This document shows positions 1-6,423 of a stretch of DNA of 10,181 nucleotides, piece after piece. Numbering within the stretch: the first letter of the stretch is position 1; every line of letters starts with the position of its first letter. The notes beneath the pieces are model-generated. The model was not told where the DNA came from. It made no database searches and saw only the letters and a list, made by a program, of their open reading frames with translations. Source of the DNA: Flavobacteriia bacterium (GTDB lineage Bacteria; Bacteroidota; Bacteroidia; Flavobacteriales; Flavobacteriaceae); the NCBI GenBank assembly GCA_018500075.1, contig JAHBAN010000261.1:1-10181 (forward strand). The letters run 5' to 3'. A program made the translations under genes and the position numbers.

Positions 1-100
1 GCCCGCCATTGCTCACCATCACAGCCGTGATCTTGTGGCGCGTCGCAACGCGCTCCACTTCGTCCTTCACAGGGCAGGCATCGGCATCAACATAAATCAC
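1..100 (-). CDS. UPF0178 (YaiI/YqxD, DUF188) family protein, N-terminal part
   Basis: Reading the minus strand from a GTG at 100 gives about 33 residues beginning IYVDADACPVKDEVERVA, after which the gene leaves the window. The DADACPVK motif near the N-terminus is the hallmark of the UPF0178 family (E. coli YaiI, B. subtilis YqxD), small cytoplasmic proteins of about 150 residues whose biochemical role is not settled; a PIN-like nuclease fold has been proposed. The GTG start overlaps the sthA stop codon as GTGA (4 nt), a typical sign of translational coupling, so it is probably the next cistron of the sthA operon. The A-rich end of sthA leaves no strong Shine-Dalgarno for it, which also fits coupling. 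Family assignment is from the motif; everything after residue 33 is unseen. Confidence 0.85.
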   Translation of the reverse strand, partial: MIYVDADACPVKDEVERVATRHKITAVMVSNGG

Positions 101-1515
101 GGTTTTTTCTTCACCTTGAATTCATCGGGGATAGGCATCCGGTTAAAGGCATCCAGACCCGCAATTTTATAGGCCTCGGCCAATGTCGGATAGTTGAACG
201 TGTTCTCCACAAAGTAATCAACCGTGCCCTTGAGATTGAGAACCGCCTGCGCAATGTGAATAAGCTCGGTCGCGCCCTCGCCCACAATCTGAACCCCCAA
301 GACACGCCGTGTCTTCAGGCTCACGAGCATCTTAAGCATCCCGTGCTCCAGCCCCATAATCTGGCCACGGCTGGTCTCGCGGAAGCGCGCCACGCCGATT
401 TCATACGGAATTTCGCGCTCCTGCATCTCTTCTTCAGACATACCGCAGGTGCTGATCTCGGGGACAGAATAGATCCCGTAGGGAAACCATGGGCTTTCCC
501 CCAAGGTCGGCGTGTCCAGCGCATGACAGCCCGCAACACGGCCCTGCTGAAGCGAGGTCGAGGCCAGAGAGGGATGCCCGATCACATCTCCCGCCGCATA
601 GATATGTGGCACTTTGGTCTGATAGCTCTTGCGATCGACGTCTAGCCGCCCGCGATGGTCGGTCTTCAGCCCGACCACGTCAAGCCCGAGCTTGTCTGTC
701 GCGCCCATACGCCCCGCCGCAAAGAGCAACATATCAGCCCGCACATGACGCCCGTTCTCAAGGCTCACTTCCACATGAGGCCCGGCATCTTCGATCTTGG
801 TGATCTCTGATCCAAGCCGCAAGTCGACGCCGTTTTCCTTGATCTGATGGGTAAAGTCCGAGATGAGCGCCGCATCGATAAAGTCCAGAAAGCTGTCGCG
901 CGGCTCGATCAGGGTCACCGTGACATCCAGCGCCGAAAACATCGTGGCATATTCAACCCCGATAACACCCGCCCCGACAACCACAAGCGAGCGCGGGATC
1001 TCGGCCATCTCCAGAAACTCGTCACTGTCCACAACCGTGCGGCCGTTGAACGGCACATAATCAGGCCGGTAGGTCTTTGTTCCTGTGGCAATCAGAAACT
1101 TGTCGCCGGTGATACGGCTGGTGTCGCCCGCTTCGGTCGCCACTTCGATCTCGTTTGGCCCGACAAATTTTGCCATCCCCAGAAGCGTATCGACATGGTT
1201 TCGGTTGAACTGGTGCTCCAGCACATCCACTTCGTGATCCAGCGTCATATGCAGCCGCGCCTTGAGGTCGCCGGCGTCGATATTGTCTTTCACGCGGTAG
1301 GACCGCCCGTAAAAGCTGCGCTCGCGATAGCCCGACAGGTTGAGCACGGTCTCGCGCAATGTCTTGGACGGGATCGTGCCGGTGTGCACAGACACACCGC
1401 CCAACCGGTCCTTGCGGTCCACAACAAGCACGCGGCGCTTGAGCTTGCCCGCCTGTATCGCGGCCGCGCGCCCCGCGGGGCCAGAGCCGATGATGATCAG
1501 ATCATAATGCGCCAT
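97..1515 (-). CDS. sthA: Soluble (Si-specific) NAD(P)+ transhydrogenase
   Basis: A cytoplasmic FAD enzyme of 472 residues (E. coli SthA has 466) that moves hydride between NADPH and NAD+, usually to drain excess NADPH. It has the pyridine-nucleotide disulfide oxidoreductase layout: FAD-binding GSGPAG at residues 10-15, a second Rossmann motif GAGVIG at 181-186, the FAD motif YAAGD at 306-310, and a C-terminal dimerisation domain from about 345. Both redox-active cysteines of lipoamide dehydrogenase are absent (Ser42 and Thr47 in GGVSVHTGTIPSK), and the catalytic His region reads FNYPTLAEAYK. Both features mark SthA rather than Lpd, glutathione reductase or mercuric reductase. The ATG at 1515 follows AAGGA with good spacing, and this RBS overlaps the fghA stop, so the gene is probably cotranscribed with fghA 9 nt upstream. 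NADPH/NADH balancing next to formaldehyde oxidation is plausible, but the link is inference. Confidence 0.95.
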   Translation of the reverse strand: MAHYDLIIIGSGPAGRAAAIQAGKLKRRVLVVDRKDRLGGVSVHTGTIPSKTLRETVLNLSGYRERSFYGRSYRVKDNIDAGDLKARLHMTLDHEVDVLEHQFNRNHVDTLLGMAKFVGPNEIEVATEAGDTSRITGDKFLIATGTKTYRPDYVPFNGRTVVDSDEFLEMAEIPRSLVVVGAGVIGVEYATMFSALDVTVTLIEPRDSFLDFIDAALISDFTHQIKENGVDLRLGSEITKIEDAGPHVEVSLENGRHVRADMLLFAAGRMGATDKLGLDVVGLKTDHRGRLDVDRKSYQTKVPHIYAAGDVIGHPSLASTSLQQGRVAGCHALDTPTLGESPWFPYGIYSVPEISTCGMSEEEMQEREIPYEIGVARFRETSRGQIMGLEHGMLKMLVSLKTRRVLGVQIVGEGATELIHIAQAVLNLKGTVDYFVENTFNYPTLAEAYKIAGLDAFNRMPIPDEFKVKKKP

Positions 1516-1524
1516 GAGAAGTCC

Positions 1525-2355
1525 TTATGCGTAGAGTGCCTCGGCATGAAAGGCCATGTGGTCTTCCATAAAGCTGGACACGAAGAAATAGGAATGGTCA
1601 TAGCCCTTCTGAAGCCGCAGCGTCGCCTCCTGACGGCGCGCATTTGCGGCCTCGGCCAGTGCCTCGGGCTTGAGCAGGTCGATAAACTGGTCCTGCGTGC
1701 CAGTGTCCACAAGCACAGGTCCGTTAAAGCCCGTCTCGCGCATCATCAGGGCCGCATCGTGACGCGCCCATGACGCTTCATCGGGGCCAAGATAGGCCGT
1801 CAGCTGCTTGCGCCCCCAGTCGCTTGCTGTGGGGTGACAGATCGGAGAGAAGGCCGACACAGAGCGATACTGCCCCCTGCGCCCCATGGCGAGCGTGAGC
1901 GCGCCATGCCCGCCCATGGAGTGCCCCGTGATCGCCTGCCGCTCCGCATCAATCGCAAACTCAGAGGCGACCAGCGCAGGCAGCTCCTCGGCCACATAAT
2001 CCCACATCCGAAAATGCGGCTTCCAAGGGTCTTGGGTCGCGTTGACATAAAAGCCCGCGCCTTGGCCAAGGTCATAGGCGTCGTCATCAGCCACCCCTTC
2101 GCCGCGTGGCGATGTATCAGGAAACACGAGCGCAATGCCCTGCTCGGCGGCCCAGCCCTGCGCGCCGGCCTTGACCATGGCGTTTTCATGGGTGCAGGTC
2201 AGGCCCGAAAGATACCAAAGCACAGGCACAGGCCCGTCGCGCGCCTCTTCAGGCAAAAACAGCCCGAAGGTCATGTCACAGCCCGTGGCTTTGGAGGCAT
2301 GGGTATAGACCCCCTGAACCCCGCCAAAACACTTGTTTTCTGCTACTGTTTCCAT
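1525..2355 (-). CDS. fghA: S-formylglutathione hydrolase
   Basis: A cytoplasmic esterase-D-type alpha/beta hydrolase of 276 residues, the usual family length. It hydrolyses S-formylglutathione to formate and glutathione, the second step of glutathione-dependent formaldehyde detoxification. Visible motifs are SGLTCTHEN at about 50-58, the nucleophile elbow GHSMGG with Ser146, the acid Asp222 in DTGTQDQF, and the catalytic His254 in YDHSYFF, so the Ser-Asp-His triad is intact. The ATG at 2355 follows GGAGG by about 8 nt. The usual partner genes, glutathione-dependent formaldehyde dehydrogenase (adhC/flhA) and gfa, are not in this window. A 76-nt gap separates it from the upstream flavoprotein gene, which leaves room for its own promoter, although none is convincing by eye. 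In roseobacters this step serves oxidation of C1 units from methylated compounds (established for the pathway, not shown here). Confidence 0.93.
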   Translation of the reverse strand: METVAENKCFGGVQGVYTHASKATGCDMTFGLFLPEEARDGPVPVLWYLSGLTCTHENAMVKAGAQGWAAEQGIALVFPDTSPRGEGVADDDAYDLGQGAGFYVNATQDPWKPHFRMWDYVAEELPALVASEFAIDAERQAITGHSMGGHGALTLAMGRRGQYRSVSAFSPICHPTASDWGRKQLTAYLGPDEASWARHDAALMMRETGFNGPVLVDTGTQDQFIDLLKPEALAEAANARRQEATLRLQKGYDHSYFFVSSFMEDHMAFHAEALYA

Positions 2356-2431
2356 GGGCCGTGCCTCCGCTGTCTCTCAAACTCGCCACAAGCCATAACA
2401 AGGCCGGCGTGCAGGGCCTATCCCAAAACGG

Positions 2432-3118
2432 TCAATCTTCGCTTAAAACAGTCATGATTTCGCTCAGAGGTTTCTTTTTCTTCGCGCTCTGCGGCACAGT
2501 CGCATCCGCCGCCGCATGGCCCACCGCAAGGATCATGATCGGCTTTTCATGCTCGGGGCGCCCGCAAATATCGCGCAGGAAATTCATCGGCGCTGGCGTA
2601 TGGGTCAGGCAGGACAGCCCGGCATGGTGGAGCGCAGCAATCAGAAACCCCGAGGCAATCCCTGTGCTTTCCGGCACATAATAATGCTTGAAGCGGCTGC
2701 CATCCTCTCGCAGCCCGTAGCGCTGTGCAAAAATCACAATCAGCCAGGGCGCATCTTCAAGGTGCGGCTTGCTCACGCCCGTTCCGATCGGCTCGAGCGC
2801 GCTCAGCCATTCGTCGCCCGCCGCCCCCGCGTAAAAGCGCTCTTCCTCTTCTTCGGCGGCGCGGCGGATCTTGGCCTTGATCGCCGGATCGGAAATCGCC
2901 ACAAAGTGCCAAGGCTGGTGGTTCGCCCCGCTCGGCGCAAGACCCGCAGCCGCAACACAGTCATCAATCACCGCGCGCGGCACGGGGGTTGTTGCAAAGT
3001 CCCGCACAGTATGACGACGGCCCATCTCGGCACGAAAAGCCGCGGCCGCAGCGCGCATCTCCGCCTCGCCTTTGCTGATATGATCAGGGATCGGGATAGG
3101 GTGGTAATCTTTGCTCAT
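2432..3118 (-). CDS. Nitroreductase-fold flavoprotein resembling iodotyrosine deiodinase
   Basis: A 228-residue FMN flavoprotein of the nitroreductase superfamily. Phosphate-binding Arg residues lie in RRHTVRDF (34-41), followed by APSGANHQPW (61-70). The closest recalled relative is the iodotyrosine deiodinase (IYD) group, by extended similarity: a run of Glu then RFY, HYYVPESTGIASGFLIAAL, THTP, GRPEHEKPIM and a KPL-x-x-IM end. The three IYD residues that clamp the amino-acid zwitterion (Glu, Tyr, Lys; human 157, 161, 182) have counterparts Glu92, Tyr96 and Lys117 with the same spacing. This suggests reductive dehalogenation of halotyrosines; the real substrate is unknown. An in-frame ATG-ATG pair occurs at 3121 and 3118. 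The second is chosen because GAGG lies 5 nt upstream; a longer start at 3151 would overlap the permease gene. The permease stop is 7 nt upstream, so the two are probably translated together. Confidence 0.85.
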   Translation of the reverse strand: MSKDYHPIPIPDHISKGEAEMRAAAAAFRAEMGRRHTVRDFATTPVPRAVIDDCVAAAGLAPSGANHQPWHFVAISDPAIKAKIRRAAEEEEERFYAGAAGDEWLSALEPIGTGVSKPHLEDAPWLIVIFAQRYGLREDGSRFKHYYVPESTGIASGFLIAALHHAGLSCLTHTPAPMNFLRDICGRPEHEKPIMILAVGHAAADATVPQSAKKKKPLSEIMTVLSED

Positions 3119-3125
3119 CATAGCC

Positions 3126-4058
3126 TCAATAGAGTGTTGTGACCCAAGCAATCACAGCCGAAACTGTCACAATGCTCACAGCCGTCGATACAAGAATAGA
3201 GGCCGAAACCCGATGCGGCGCAACCCCGTAGTGCTGGGCCAGAATATAGACATTCCCCGCCACAGGCAGCGACGCCGCCGCAATCATGACCGCCGCAGGG
3301 TATGGATCAACAGGGAACAGAACGAGCGCGCCAAAAGCCACAAACATAGGGTGCAACACCAGTTTGCAAAAGCTCAGCCAGCTCGGAACAATAATCCGCT
3401 CTGCCGATTTTGACGCCAAAGAGGCGCCGATGGCAAACAAAGCGCCGGGCGTCGCCGCAGCACCCAGAATAGACACAAATTCATTCACCGGCCCGGGCAG
3501 CGGCACGCGGCTCGCCGACCACAGAAGCCCCAACACAATCGAGACAATCATCGGGTTTCTCACCAGCCCAAGACCGACCGTCTTCAATATCCCGAGGCTC
3601 ATCCGCCCGTCGCGCGCCCCGGTGATCAAGATCACAACAAGCGAGCCAAAAACAATCAGATCAATCGCCAGCAAAAGCATGATCGACTTGACCGCCTCTT
3701 CGCCCATCAACAGCGCGAGCATGGGAATCCCCAGAAAGCCGACATTGCCGATCGCCGCACATTGCGCCTCGATTGCGGCCTCCTCCACACTGCGCCCCAG
3801 ATAAAACGACACCGCCATAGCAAGCCCGTAAACAAAGGCCGTGCCCCAGAGATAGGCCGCAATAAACCGCCCATCCATCAATTCTGCAAAGCTCAGATTG
3901 GCCGCAAAGCGAAACAGCATCGCCGAAAGGGCGAAATAGAAGACAAACTTGGTGATGTAAGCCGTCGCCTCTTCACTGAAAAACCGCGTCTTTCCAGCCC
4001 CATAGCCCAAGGCAATGATGGCAAAAAACGGCAGTGTTTCCAGAAAAATCTCGATCAT
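3126..4058 (-). CDS. AEC (auxin efflux carrier) family transporter
   Basis: An inner-membrane secondary transporter of 310 residues, normal length for the bacterial AEC family, with about ten hydrophobic segments arranged as two similar halves. Family-typical signatures are GNVGFLGIPML in the middle of the N-terminal half and SLPVAGNVYILAQHYG near the C-terminus. These are the broken helices with conserved Gly/Pro/Asn that form the crossover site in this fold. Bacterial members move small carboxylates or amino-acid-like solutes (malonate carrier MdcF, for example), and substrate cannot be told from sequence. The ATG at 4058 has only a weak purine-rich RBS (GTGAG). It lies 45 nt downstream of mbfA and its TGA stop is 7 nt before the deiodinase-like gene, so it is probably cotranscribed with at least the latter. 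That pairing suggests, but does not show, that it carries that enzyme's substrate or product. Confidence 0.92.
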   Translation of the reverse strand: MIEIFLETLPFFAIIALGYGAGKTRFFSEEATAYITKFVFYFALSAMLFRFAANLSFAELMDGRFIAAYLWGTAFVYGLAMAVSFYLGRSVEEAAIEAQCAAIGNVGFLGIPMLALLMGEEAVKSIMLLLAIDLIVFGSLVVILITGARDGRMSLGILKTVGLGLVRNPMIVSIVLGLLWSASRVPLPGPVNEFVSILGAAATPGALFAIGASLASKSAERIIVPSWLSFCKLVLHPMFVAFGALVLFPVDPYPAAVMIAAASLPVAGNVYILAQHYGVAPHRVSASILVSTAVSIVTVSAVIAWVTTLY

Positions 4059-4103
4059 GCCGACTCACTAGCTTTTCACGCCCTGCGCCGCAAGAGCCGG
4101 GCC

Positions 4104-5078
4104 TCACCCCCCGCCGATAATCACACCCGCCGCAAAGACCAGCGCACCGCCCAGCACAACCTGAAACGTCGCCCGGAAAAACGGCGTGTCCATAAACCGG
4201 TTCTGGATCCAGACAATCGCCCAAAGCTCGACAAACACCACAATGATCGCAAGCACAGTCGCAGTCCAGAAATCGGTGATCAGATACGGCAGCGCATGGC
4301 CCAGACCGCCAAGCGTCGTCATGATCCCGCTGGCAAAGCCGCGCTTCCAGGGGCTGCCACGGCCCGAAAGCGCGCCATCATCAGAGGCCGCCTCGGTAAA
4401 GCCCATAGAAATCCCCGCGCCCACAGAGGCCGCCAGCCCGACAAGAAACGTGGTCCATGTGTCCTGCGTTGCAAAGGCCGTGGCAAAAATCGGCGCAAGC
4501 GTGCTCACCGAGCCGTCCATCAGCCCCGCCAGCCCGGGCTGCACCCATGTCAGCAAAAACTGACGCCGCGATTGCGCCTCTTCGCTCTCGAGCGTCGCAT
4601 CATCGAGGTGCTCGTCCGTCAGCTCGCCGGCGCGCCGCTGATGCCCCGCCTCGGCCGCCGCCAGATCGCCCAGAAGCTTGCGGGTGTCCGCATCCGCCGT
4701 GCGCTGCGCCGCCGCCAGATAAAACCGCTCCGCATCCCGCTCCATGGCTTCGGCTTCCTCACGAATCCGCTCGATCCCGAGATTTTCGATCAGCCAGACA
4801 GGGCGGCGCGCATAATAGCCCGCCACGTGCTCGCGGCGCAAAAGCGGGATCACCTCGCCAAACCGCTTTCGGTGAAGCGCAATCAGCGCCTGCCGATGGC
4901 CGTCTTCCTCTTTGGCCATCCCGTCAAATATCTTGGCCGTATCCGGAAAATCCGGGCGCAATTGCTGGGCATAGTTCCGGTAAATCTGCGCGTCATCCTC
5001 CTCCGAGGATATCGCAAGCGCCAAGACTTCCTGCTCCGTCAAATCCTTAAATCTGCGTCGCTGCGTCAAAAATCGCAT
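4104..5078 (-). CDS. mbfA: Membrane-bound ferritin MbfA (ferritin-like plus VIT1/CCC1 domain)
   Basis: A 324-residue inner-membrane protein fusing a cytoplasmic ferritin-like (erythrin) domain to a VIT1/CCC1 iron-transport domain. In Bradyrhizobium and Agrobacterium MbfA exports iron and protects against iron and peroxide stress. The N-terminal helices carry diiron ligand motifs: Glu residues in SSEEDDAQIYRNYA (about 25-38), ExxH in AKEEDGHRQ (Glu58, His61), Glu residues near 109-118, and ExxH in AAEAGHQ (Glu143, His146). From about 175, WVQPGLAGLMDGSVSTLAP opens the VIT1 part, followed by hydrophobic segments to the C-terminus with charged TEAASDDGALSG between the second and third. Total length matches the family. 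A TTG four codons upstream keeps the frame open, but its codons form the GGAGGGG Shine-Dalgarno of the ATG at 5078, which is therefore the start. An Irr-type box lies 14 nt upstream of the ATG, consistent with Irr control known for this gene. Confidence 0.92.
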   Translation of the reverse strand: MRFLTQRRRFKDLTEQEVLALAISSEEDDAQIYRNYAQQLRPDFPDTAKIFDGMAKEEDGHRQALIALHRKRFGEVIPLLRREHVAGYYARRPVWLIENLGIERIREEAEAMERDAERFYLAAAQRTADADTRKLLGDLAAAEAGHQRRAGELTDEHLDDATLESEEAQSRRQFLLTWVQPGLAGLMDGSVSTLAPIFATAFATQDTWTTFLVGLAASVGAGISMGFTEAASDDGALSGRGSPWKRGFASGIMTTLGGLGHALPYLITDFWTATVLAIIVVFVELWAIVWIQNRFMDTPFFRATFQVVLGGALVFAAGVIIGGG

Positions 5079-5091
5079 CAGCCCCTCCAAC

Positions 5092-5106
5092 TTAGAACTG
5101 TTCTAA
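5092..5106 (-). promoter_or_regulatory. Irr box (iron control element) upstream of mbfA
   Basis: The sequence TTAGAA-CTG-TTCTAA is a perfect 6-3-6 inverted repeat. It fits the alphaproteobacterial Irr-box consensus as I recall it, TTTAGAA-N3-TTCTAAA, missing only one outer base on one side. Irr represses mbfA under iron limitation in rhizobia. The box lies directly downstream of the likely -10 and just ahead of the mbfA Shine-Dalgarno, a repressor position. The core AACTGTT is shared with the 5152-5168 palindrome, so binding by the divergent TetR protein is an alternative. Confidence 0.62.
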
Positions 5107-5134
5107 ACTATGCCGGATCCTGCCAGAAGCACAA
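5107..5134 (-). promoter_or_regulatory. Possible mbfA promoter
   Basis: On the minus strand a TTGTGC hexamer (5134-5129) is followed after 16 nt by CATAGT (5112-5107). This is a weak sigma-70-like pair ending exactly where the Irr-like box begins. Transcription would start inside that box and give a short leader of about 20 nt. The hexamers are poor matches, and the call relies mainly on position. Confidence 0.3.
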
Positions 5135-5151
5135 GCAAAATCCCTTGCTGC

Positions 5152-5168
5152 AACTAAACTGTTTAGTT
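5152..5168 (+). promoter_or_regulatory. Perfect 17-bp palindrome, likely TetR operator
   Basis: AACTAAAC-T-GTTTAGTT is a perfect 8-1-8 palindrome ending 27 nt before the tetR ATG. TetR-family proteins commonly bind such sites upstream of their own gene. A TTGCTG hexamer at 5145-5150 just before it could be the -35 of tetR, which would place the operator in the promoter spacer. Its centre is 61 bp from the centre of the Irr-like box, close to six helical turns, so a factor or factors at both sites would face roughly the same side of the DNA. Confidence 0.6.
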
Positions 5169-5195
5169 TAACCTTGGGCAAGCAAAAGGCGCAAC

Positions 5196-5816
5196 ATGAC
5201 CTCTCTCACAAGCCAGTCCGCCACAAAAGGGCGCAAATACGAAGATGTGCTCGGCGGCGCGCGCGAAATCTTCCTGCGCGACGGCTTTGAAGGCGCCTCG
5301 GTCGATGAAATCGCCCGCGCCGCTGGCGTCTCCAAAGCCACGCTCTACAGCTATTTTTCCGACAAGCGCGAGCTGTTTCGCGAAGTCACCCGCGTCGAAT
5401 GCGAGCGTATGGCCGAAAGCGCCTTGTCCCGGATCGACTTTGCGGCGCCCCCGCGCGAGGTCTTCACAGCCGCCGCCCACAGCCTCACACGTTTCCTGCT
5501 GTCTGACTTCTCGCTCCGGATGTTTCGCACCTGCGTGGCCGAGGCCGCCCGCTTCCCCGAGCTGGGCCAGGCCTTCTATCAAAACGGCCCCGAAATGGGC
5601 CGCGCCCGTATGGTCGTCTATCTCAAACTGGCCATCGCGCGGGGCCAGCTCCATGATGTCGACCCGGATATGATCGCCGAACAGTTCTCCGAGCTGTGCC
5701 GGGTGCGCCTCTGGACCCGCGCCATCTTCGGCGTCCAAACCCGCTTTTCAGAAGCCGAGATCAACGATGTCGCCACACACGCGGTCGACACGCTCCTCGC
5801 CCGCTATGCGCTCTAG
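5196..5816 (+). CDS. TetR/AcrR family transcriptional regulator
   Basis: A 206-residue DNA-binding regulator of typical TetR length. The N-terminal helix-turn-helix spans about 16-62, with FEGASVDEIARAAGVSKATLYSYFSDKRELF giving the characteristic VSKATLYSYF recognition helix. The C-terminal part (about 75-206) is helical and probably forms the ligand-binding and dimer domain; RMFRTCVAEAARFPELGQAFY resembles AefR-like TetR C-terminal domains. The ligand cannot be predicted. The ATG at 5196 follows AAAGG at good spacing. The gene is divergent from mbfA, and the perfect palindrome at 5152-5168 is the likely autoregulatory site. The cupin gene follows after 28 nt and is probably cotranscribed, making it the first candidate target after tetR itself. 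Whether the regulator also affects mbfA is open. Confidence 0.95.
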   Translation: MTSLTSQSATKGRKYEDVLGGAREIFLRDGFEGASVDEIARAAGVSKATLYSYFSDKRELFREVTRVECERMAESALSRIDFAAPPREVFTAAAHSLTRFLLSDFSLRMFRTCVAEAARFPELGQAFYQNGPEMGRARMVVYLKLAIARGQLHDVDPDMIAEQFSELCRVRLWTRAIFGVQTRFSEAEINDVATHAVDTLLARYAL

Positions 5817-5844
5817 CCAGAGCCAACCGTCAAAAGGACAGCCC

Positions 5845-6183
5845 ATGCCAGACCTGCTCAAAGTCGCGCCCCAAGTCTCCCCGGAGATCGAGCGCCCCGC
5901 CCCTGACAAGCTGATCTCGGGCGACCCTGTCTTCACAACCTGGAACATCGAAGACAAAGACGGTCTCTATGCAGGCATCTGGCAGTCCACCGTGGGAAAA
6001 TGGCGGGTGTCTTACGACGAATGGGAATACTTCCGCCTCCTCGAAGGCGTCTCGATCCTGACCGATGCCAAGGGCCATGAAACCCGCCTCACAGCCGGCG
6101 ACAGCTATATCATCCGCCCCGGTTTCTCGGGCACATGGGAGGTCGTTGAAACGACCCGCAAAGACTATGTGATCCGCCTCTAG
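5845..6183 (+). CDS. Small cupin-domain protein (Cupin_3/DUF861-like)
   Basis: A 112-residue single-domain cupin, probably cytoplasmic since no signal peptide is seen. The pattern WRVSYDEWEYFRLLEGVSILTDAKGHETRLTAGDSYIIRPGFSGTWEVVE fits the Cupin_3 (DUF861) subgroup: an aromatic and acidic stretch in place of the classic HxH metal motif, then a GDS-x-x-IRPGFSGTW turn. Relatives include EutQ-like and ureidoglycine-aminohydrolase-like proteins, but many short members have no assigned reaction and none is claimed here. An in-frame ATG at 5767 lies inside tetR. The ATG at 5845 is chosen because AAAAGGA precedes it by about 6 nt and the cupin similarity starts after it. It is the second gene of a tetR-cupin pair. 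The gene ends at a TAG, followed by a repeat-rich non-coding stretch. Confidence 0.88.
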   Translation: MPDLLKVAPQVSPEIERPAPDKLISGDPVFTTWNIEDKDGLYAGIWQSTVGKWRVSYDEWEYFRLLEGVSILTDAKGHETRLTAGDSYIIRPGFSGTWEVVETTRKDYVIRL

Positions 6184-6190
6184 CCCAAAG

Positions 6191-6204
6191 GCAGCGCACG
6201 CTGC
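6191..6204 (+). terminator. Weak hairpin after the cupin gene
   Basis: GCAGC-GCAC-GCTGC forms a 5-bp stem with a 4-nt loop starting 7 nt after the cupin stop. It is followed by GTTAAGTTAATT rather than a T run, so it is at best a weak terminator or a stop-proximal mRNA structure. Confidence 0.25.
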
Positions 6205-6242
6205 GTTAAGTTAATTCCGGTTAAGATCTGCGCGTTTTGCCG

Positions 6243-6271
6243 GTGCACGGGGTGTGCACGCATCGTGCACG
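6243..6271. repeat. Three GTGCACG repeats at exact 11-bp period
   Basis: The heptamer GTGCACG occurs at 6243, 6254 and 6265, each copy exactly 11 bp from the next, with unrelated 4-bp spacers. GTGCAC is itself palindromic, so the array reads almost the same on both strands. It lies 59 bp after the cupin stop, in a non-coding gap between convergent genes. Helical-turn spacing suggests cooperative protein binding, but no known factor is recognised. Confidence 0.7.
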
Positions 6272-6370
6272 CTTTTCACCCCCCCAAATCACGCCGACCG
6301 CAAAAGGTTAATCAAGCGGAACGGCGCTCAAAAAACCGCTTTTTCTTTCCCGAAATATCCCGAGGGGGGG

Positions 6371-6396
6371 ATTCATAAGCCCCAAGGCTTATGAAT
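6371..6396. terminator. Hairpin 1 of the convergent terminator block
   Basis: ATTCATAAGCC-CCAA-GGCTTATGAAT is a perfect 11-bp stem with a 4-nt loop, preceded on the plus strand by a G7 run. It is the longest stem in the 6184-6449 gap, lying between the cupin gene (plus) and the creatinase gene (minus). On the minus strand it is followed by a C run and then GAAAGAAAAAG rather than a clean T run. The likely role is transcription termination or 3'-end protection for the creatinase message. Confidence 0.6.
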
Positions 6397-6417
6397 CGGG
6401 GGAGCAGCGCTCCCCCG
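6397..6417. terminator. Hairpin 2 of the convergent terminator block
   Basis: CGGGGGAGC-AGC-GCTCCCCCG is a perfect 9-bp, very GC-rich stem with a 3-nt loop, directly abutting hairpin 1. Its CCCCC arm could instead pair with the G run at 6364-6370, so the two hairpins may exchange partners. No T run follows on either strand. It is probably a bidirectional barrier between the convergent transcripts. Confidence 0.6.
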
Positions 6418-6423
6418 ACCTGT

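Noticed and set aside
847..1773. Plus-strand open frame (308 codons) opposite sthA and fghA
   Set aside because: It spans two genuine genes on the other strand, and its composition is that of a reverse-complement shadow with no family resemblance.
2356..2431. Separate promoter for fghA in the 76-nt gap
   Set aside because: No convincing -35/-10 pair is visible; the gap permits a promoter but does not show one.
3762..5171. Long plus-strand open frame (469 codons) opposite mbfA and the permease gene
   Set aside because: It is antisense to two well-supported genes, its product is rich in Arg, His, Pro and Lys with no recognisable domain, and it has no Shine-Dalgarno. It is a product of GC-rich codon bias on the other strand.
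6206..6224. CtrA-type binding site (TTAA-N7-TTAA)
   Set aside because: The nearest TTAA pair is separated by 6 nt and the other spacing is 11 nt, so the required 7-nt spacing is not met.
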